A stretch of 6,454 bases of DNA from positions 1 through 6,454 of the forward strand of contig CABIXF010000085.1 in NCBI GenBank assembly GCA_902362595.1. The letters are read 5' to 3'. Positions 5,668 to 6,454 of the stretch are shown here, one piece after another. The position numbers and the translations under genes are program-made. The notes beneath the pieces are model-generated. The model made no database searches. It was not told where the DNA came from and saw only the letters and a list, made by a program, of their open reading frames with translations. Every line of letters starts with the position of its first letter. The stretch's first letter is position 1. This DNA comes from Bacteroidaceae bacterium. GTDB taxonomy: Bacteria > Bacteroidota > Bacteroidia > Bacteroidales > Bacteroidaceae.

Positions 5668-5747
5668 ATTTTAGTCCGTGGAGGTAAAAAAGTAGCCGGA
5701 GAGAACGGTTCACCTTGCGGAGGAAACCCGTTTAATATTTATTTAAA
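5668..5747 (+). promoter_or_regulatory. structured 5' leader of rplU, candidate ribosomal-protein autoregulatory leader
   Basis: The leader can form a hairpin in which ACGGTT (5705-5710) pairs with AACC-C-GT (5725-5731, one bulged C), enclosing CCT (5713-5715) against AGG (5721-5723). A short upstream stem, TCCG (5675-5678) against CGGA (5697-5700), is also possible. An alternative pairing, AGGT (5682-5685) with ACCT (5712-5715), would compete. Two Shine-Dalgarno-like motifs occur, GGAGGT (5680-5685) and GGAGG (5719-5723), but they are 62 and 24 bases from the ATG, too far to place a ribosome. The bases before the ATG are A/T-rich, the usual Bacteroidetes start context. Leaders bound by bL21 are known in Firmicutes; whether this is an equivalent is inference. 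Confidence 0.35.
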
Positions 5748-6065
5748 ATGTACGTAATCGTAGAAATTAACGGTCAGCAGTTCAAAGCAGAAGAAGGCAA
5801 GAAACTGTTTGTTCAGCACATCCAGAACGCTGAAAACGGTGCAACTGTTGAATTTGACAAAGTCTTGTTGGTTGACAACAACGGTACTGTAACTGTAGGT
5901 GCTCCTACTGTAGACGGTGCAAAAGTGGTTTGCGAAGTAGCTTCTCACTTGGTAAAAGGTGACAAAGTATTGGTATTCCACAAAAAGAGAAGAAAAGGTT
6001 ACAGAAAACTGAACGGTCATCGCCAGCAGTTTACTGAATTGACAATCAAACAAGTTATTGCTTAA
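5748..6065 (+). CDS. rplU: 50S ribosomal protein bL21
   Basis: This 105-residue protein of the large ribosomal subunit binds 23S rRNA. It begins [17 protein letters not shown], the conserved N-terminus of the family, and carries the basic RNA-binding signature [16 protein letters not shown] (about 79-94) followed by FTELTI. Length is normal. Codon choice (GGT, GTA, AAA, ACT) is clearly more A/T-rich than in the upstream genes, as expected for a highly expressed ribosomal gene. rpmA follows after 21 bases, the standard rplU-rpmA pair. Confidence 0.99.
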   Translation: MYVIVEINGQQFKAEEGKKLFVQHIQNAENGATVEFDKVLLVDNNGTVTVGAPTVDGAKVVCEVASHLVKGDKVLVFHKKRRKGYRKLNGHRQQFTELTIKQVIA

Positions 6066-6086
6066 TCATTTAAAACGTAGAAGAAA

Positions 6087-6350
6087 ATGGCACATAAGAA
6101 AGGTGTAGGTAGTTCTAAGAACGGCCGTGAGTCAGCTAGTAAGAGATTAGGCGTAAAGATATTCGGTGGTTCAGCTTGCAAAGCTGGTAACATCATTGTT
6201 CGTCAAAGAGGAACAGTTCACAACCCGGGTGAAAACGTAGGTATGGGTAGTGACCACACTCTTTACGCATTGGTAGACGGTACTGTATGTTTCAAGAAAG
6301 GTCGCGAAGACAGAAGCTATGTTTCTGTAATTCCTTGCGCTGAAGCATAA
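6087..6350 (+). CDS. rpmA: 50S ribosomal protein bL27
   Basis: This 87-residue large-subunit protein reaches towards the peptidyl-transferase centre with its N-terminal tail. It starts [16 protein letters not shown], so the mature tail begins right after the initiator methionine; the cleavable N-terminal extension of Firmicutes is absent. The conserved core is visible in [16 protein letters not shown] (about 28-43) and [15 protein letters not shown] (about 48-62). It shares the A/T-leaning codon use of rplU and is almost certainly on the same transcript. An A-rich stretch, not a Shine-Dalgarno motif, precedes the ATG. A hairpin follows 24 bases after the stop. Confidence 0.99.
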   Translation: MAHKKGVGSSKNGRESASKRLGVKIFGGSACKAGNIIVRQRGTVHNPGENVGMGSDHTLYALVDGTVCFKKGREDRSYVSVIPCAEA

Positions 6351-6370
6351 TCTACTGAAAACGAAATTGT

Positions 6371-6408
6371 AAAAAGAGGCCGTCTCAAAATGAATTGAGA
6401 TGGCCTCT
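6371..6408. terminator. hairpin terminator after rpmA, possibly bidirectional
   Basis: AGAGGCC-G-TCTCAA (6375-6388) pairs with TTGAGA-T-GGCCTCT (6395-6408) around the loop AATGAA. On the plus strand this is a 14-pair stem including one G-U pair. No T-run follows on the plus strand, whereas on the minus strand the A-run at 6371-6375 gives a good T-run, although the G-U pair becomes a C-A mismatch there. It probably ends rplU-rpmA and may also end a convergent gene to the right. The remaining 46 bases (6409-6454) hold nothing I can identify. Confidence 0.75.
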
Positions 6409-6454
6409 GTCGTTTCATATCAGATTGAAGTCGTTTGGATTTTCCTCAAAAAAA

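Overview
The window looks like a core-chromosome segment of a Bacteroidales bacterium (Bacteroides, Phocaeicola or a close relative). Three things point there. Promoters have the Bacteroidetes layout, with a -7 box TAnnTTTG and, at three of four sites, a TTTG-like -33 box 19-20 bases upstream. Starts are preceded by A/T-rich sequence and lack usable Shine-Dalgarno motifs. The proteins are full-length and Bacteroidetes-like.

Left part (1-442): a possible C-terminal tail of an unidentified protein ends near base 64. Next come a strong hairpin terminator (141-176) and a tRNA-Ser(UGA) gene on the minus strand (212-296). The tRNA promoter stands back to back with the mutS2 promoter, giving a compact divergent control region (338-414).

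Middle part (443-4243): mutS2 (a MutS-type ATPase with a C-terminal Smr domain) is followed by sdaA (single-chain iron-sulfur L-serine ammonia-lyase), which has its own -7 box. For both genes, the in-frame TTG codons that would lengthen the protein lie inside the promoter, so the downstream ATG codons are the real starts.

Between sdaA and the next gene (4258-4379) is the most unusual structure here: six imperfect palindromes at an exact 22-base period, the last followed by a T-run. I do not recognise it as a named element. It may end sdaA transcription, act as an operator array, or be a dispersed genomic repeat.

Right part (4442-6454): ogt (alkyl-DNA repair methyltransferase) and a HAD-family phosphatase are 7 bases apart and look co-transcribed. 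After a terminator-like hairpin comes the ribosomal unit rplU-rpmA (bL21, bL27). It has a consensus promoter and a leader of about 80 bases with apparent structure and two GGAGG motifs too far from the start to serve as a ribosome binding site. The window closes with a hairpin behind rpmA that has its better T-run on the minus strand.

Most of the genes are housekeeping. I see no defence system, CRISPR array or intact mobile element. The parts most worth a second look are the 22-base palindrome array, the rplU leader, and the altered cysteine pattern of the serine ammonia-lyase.
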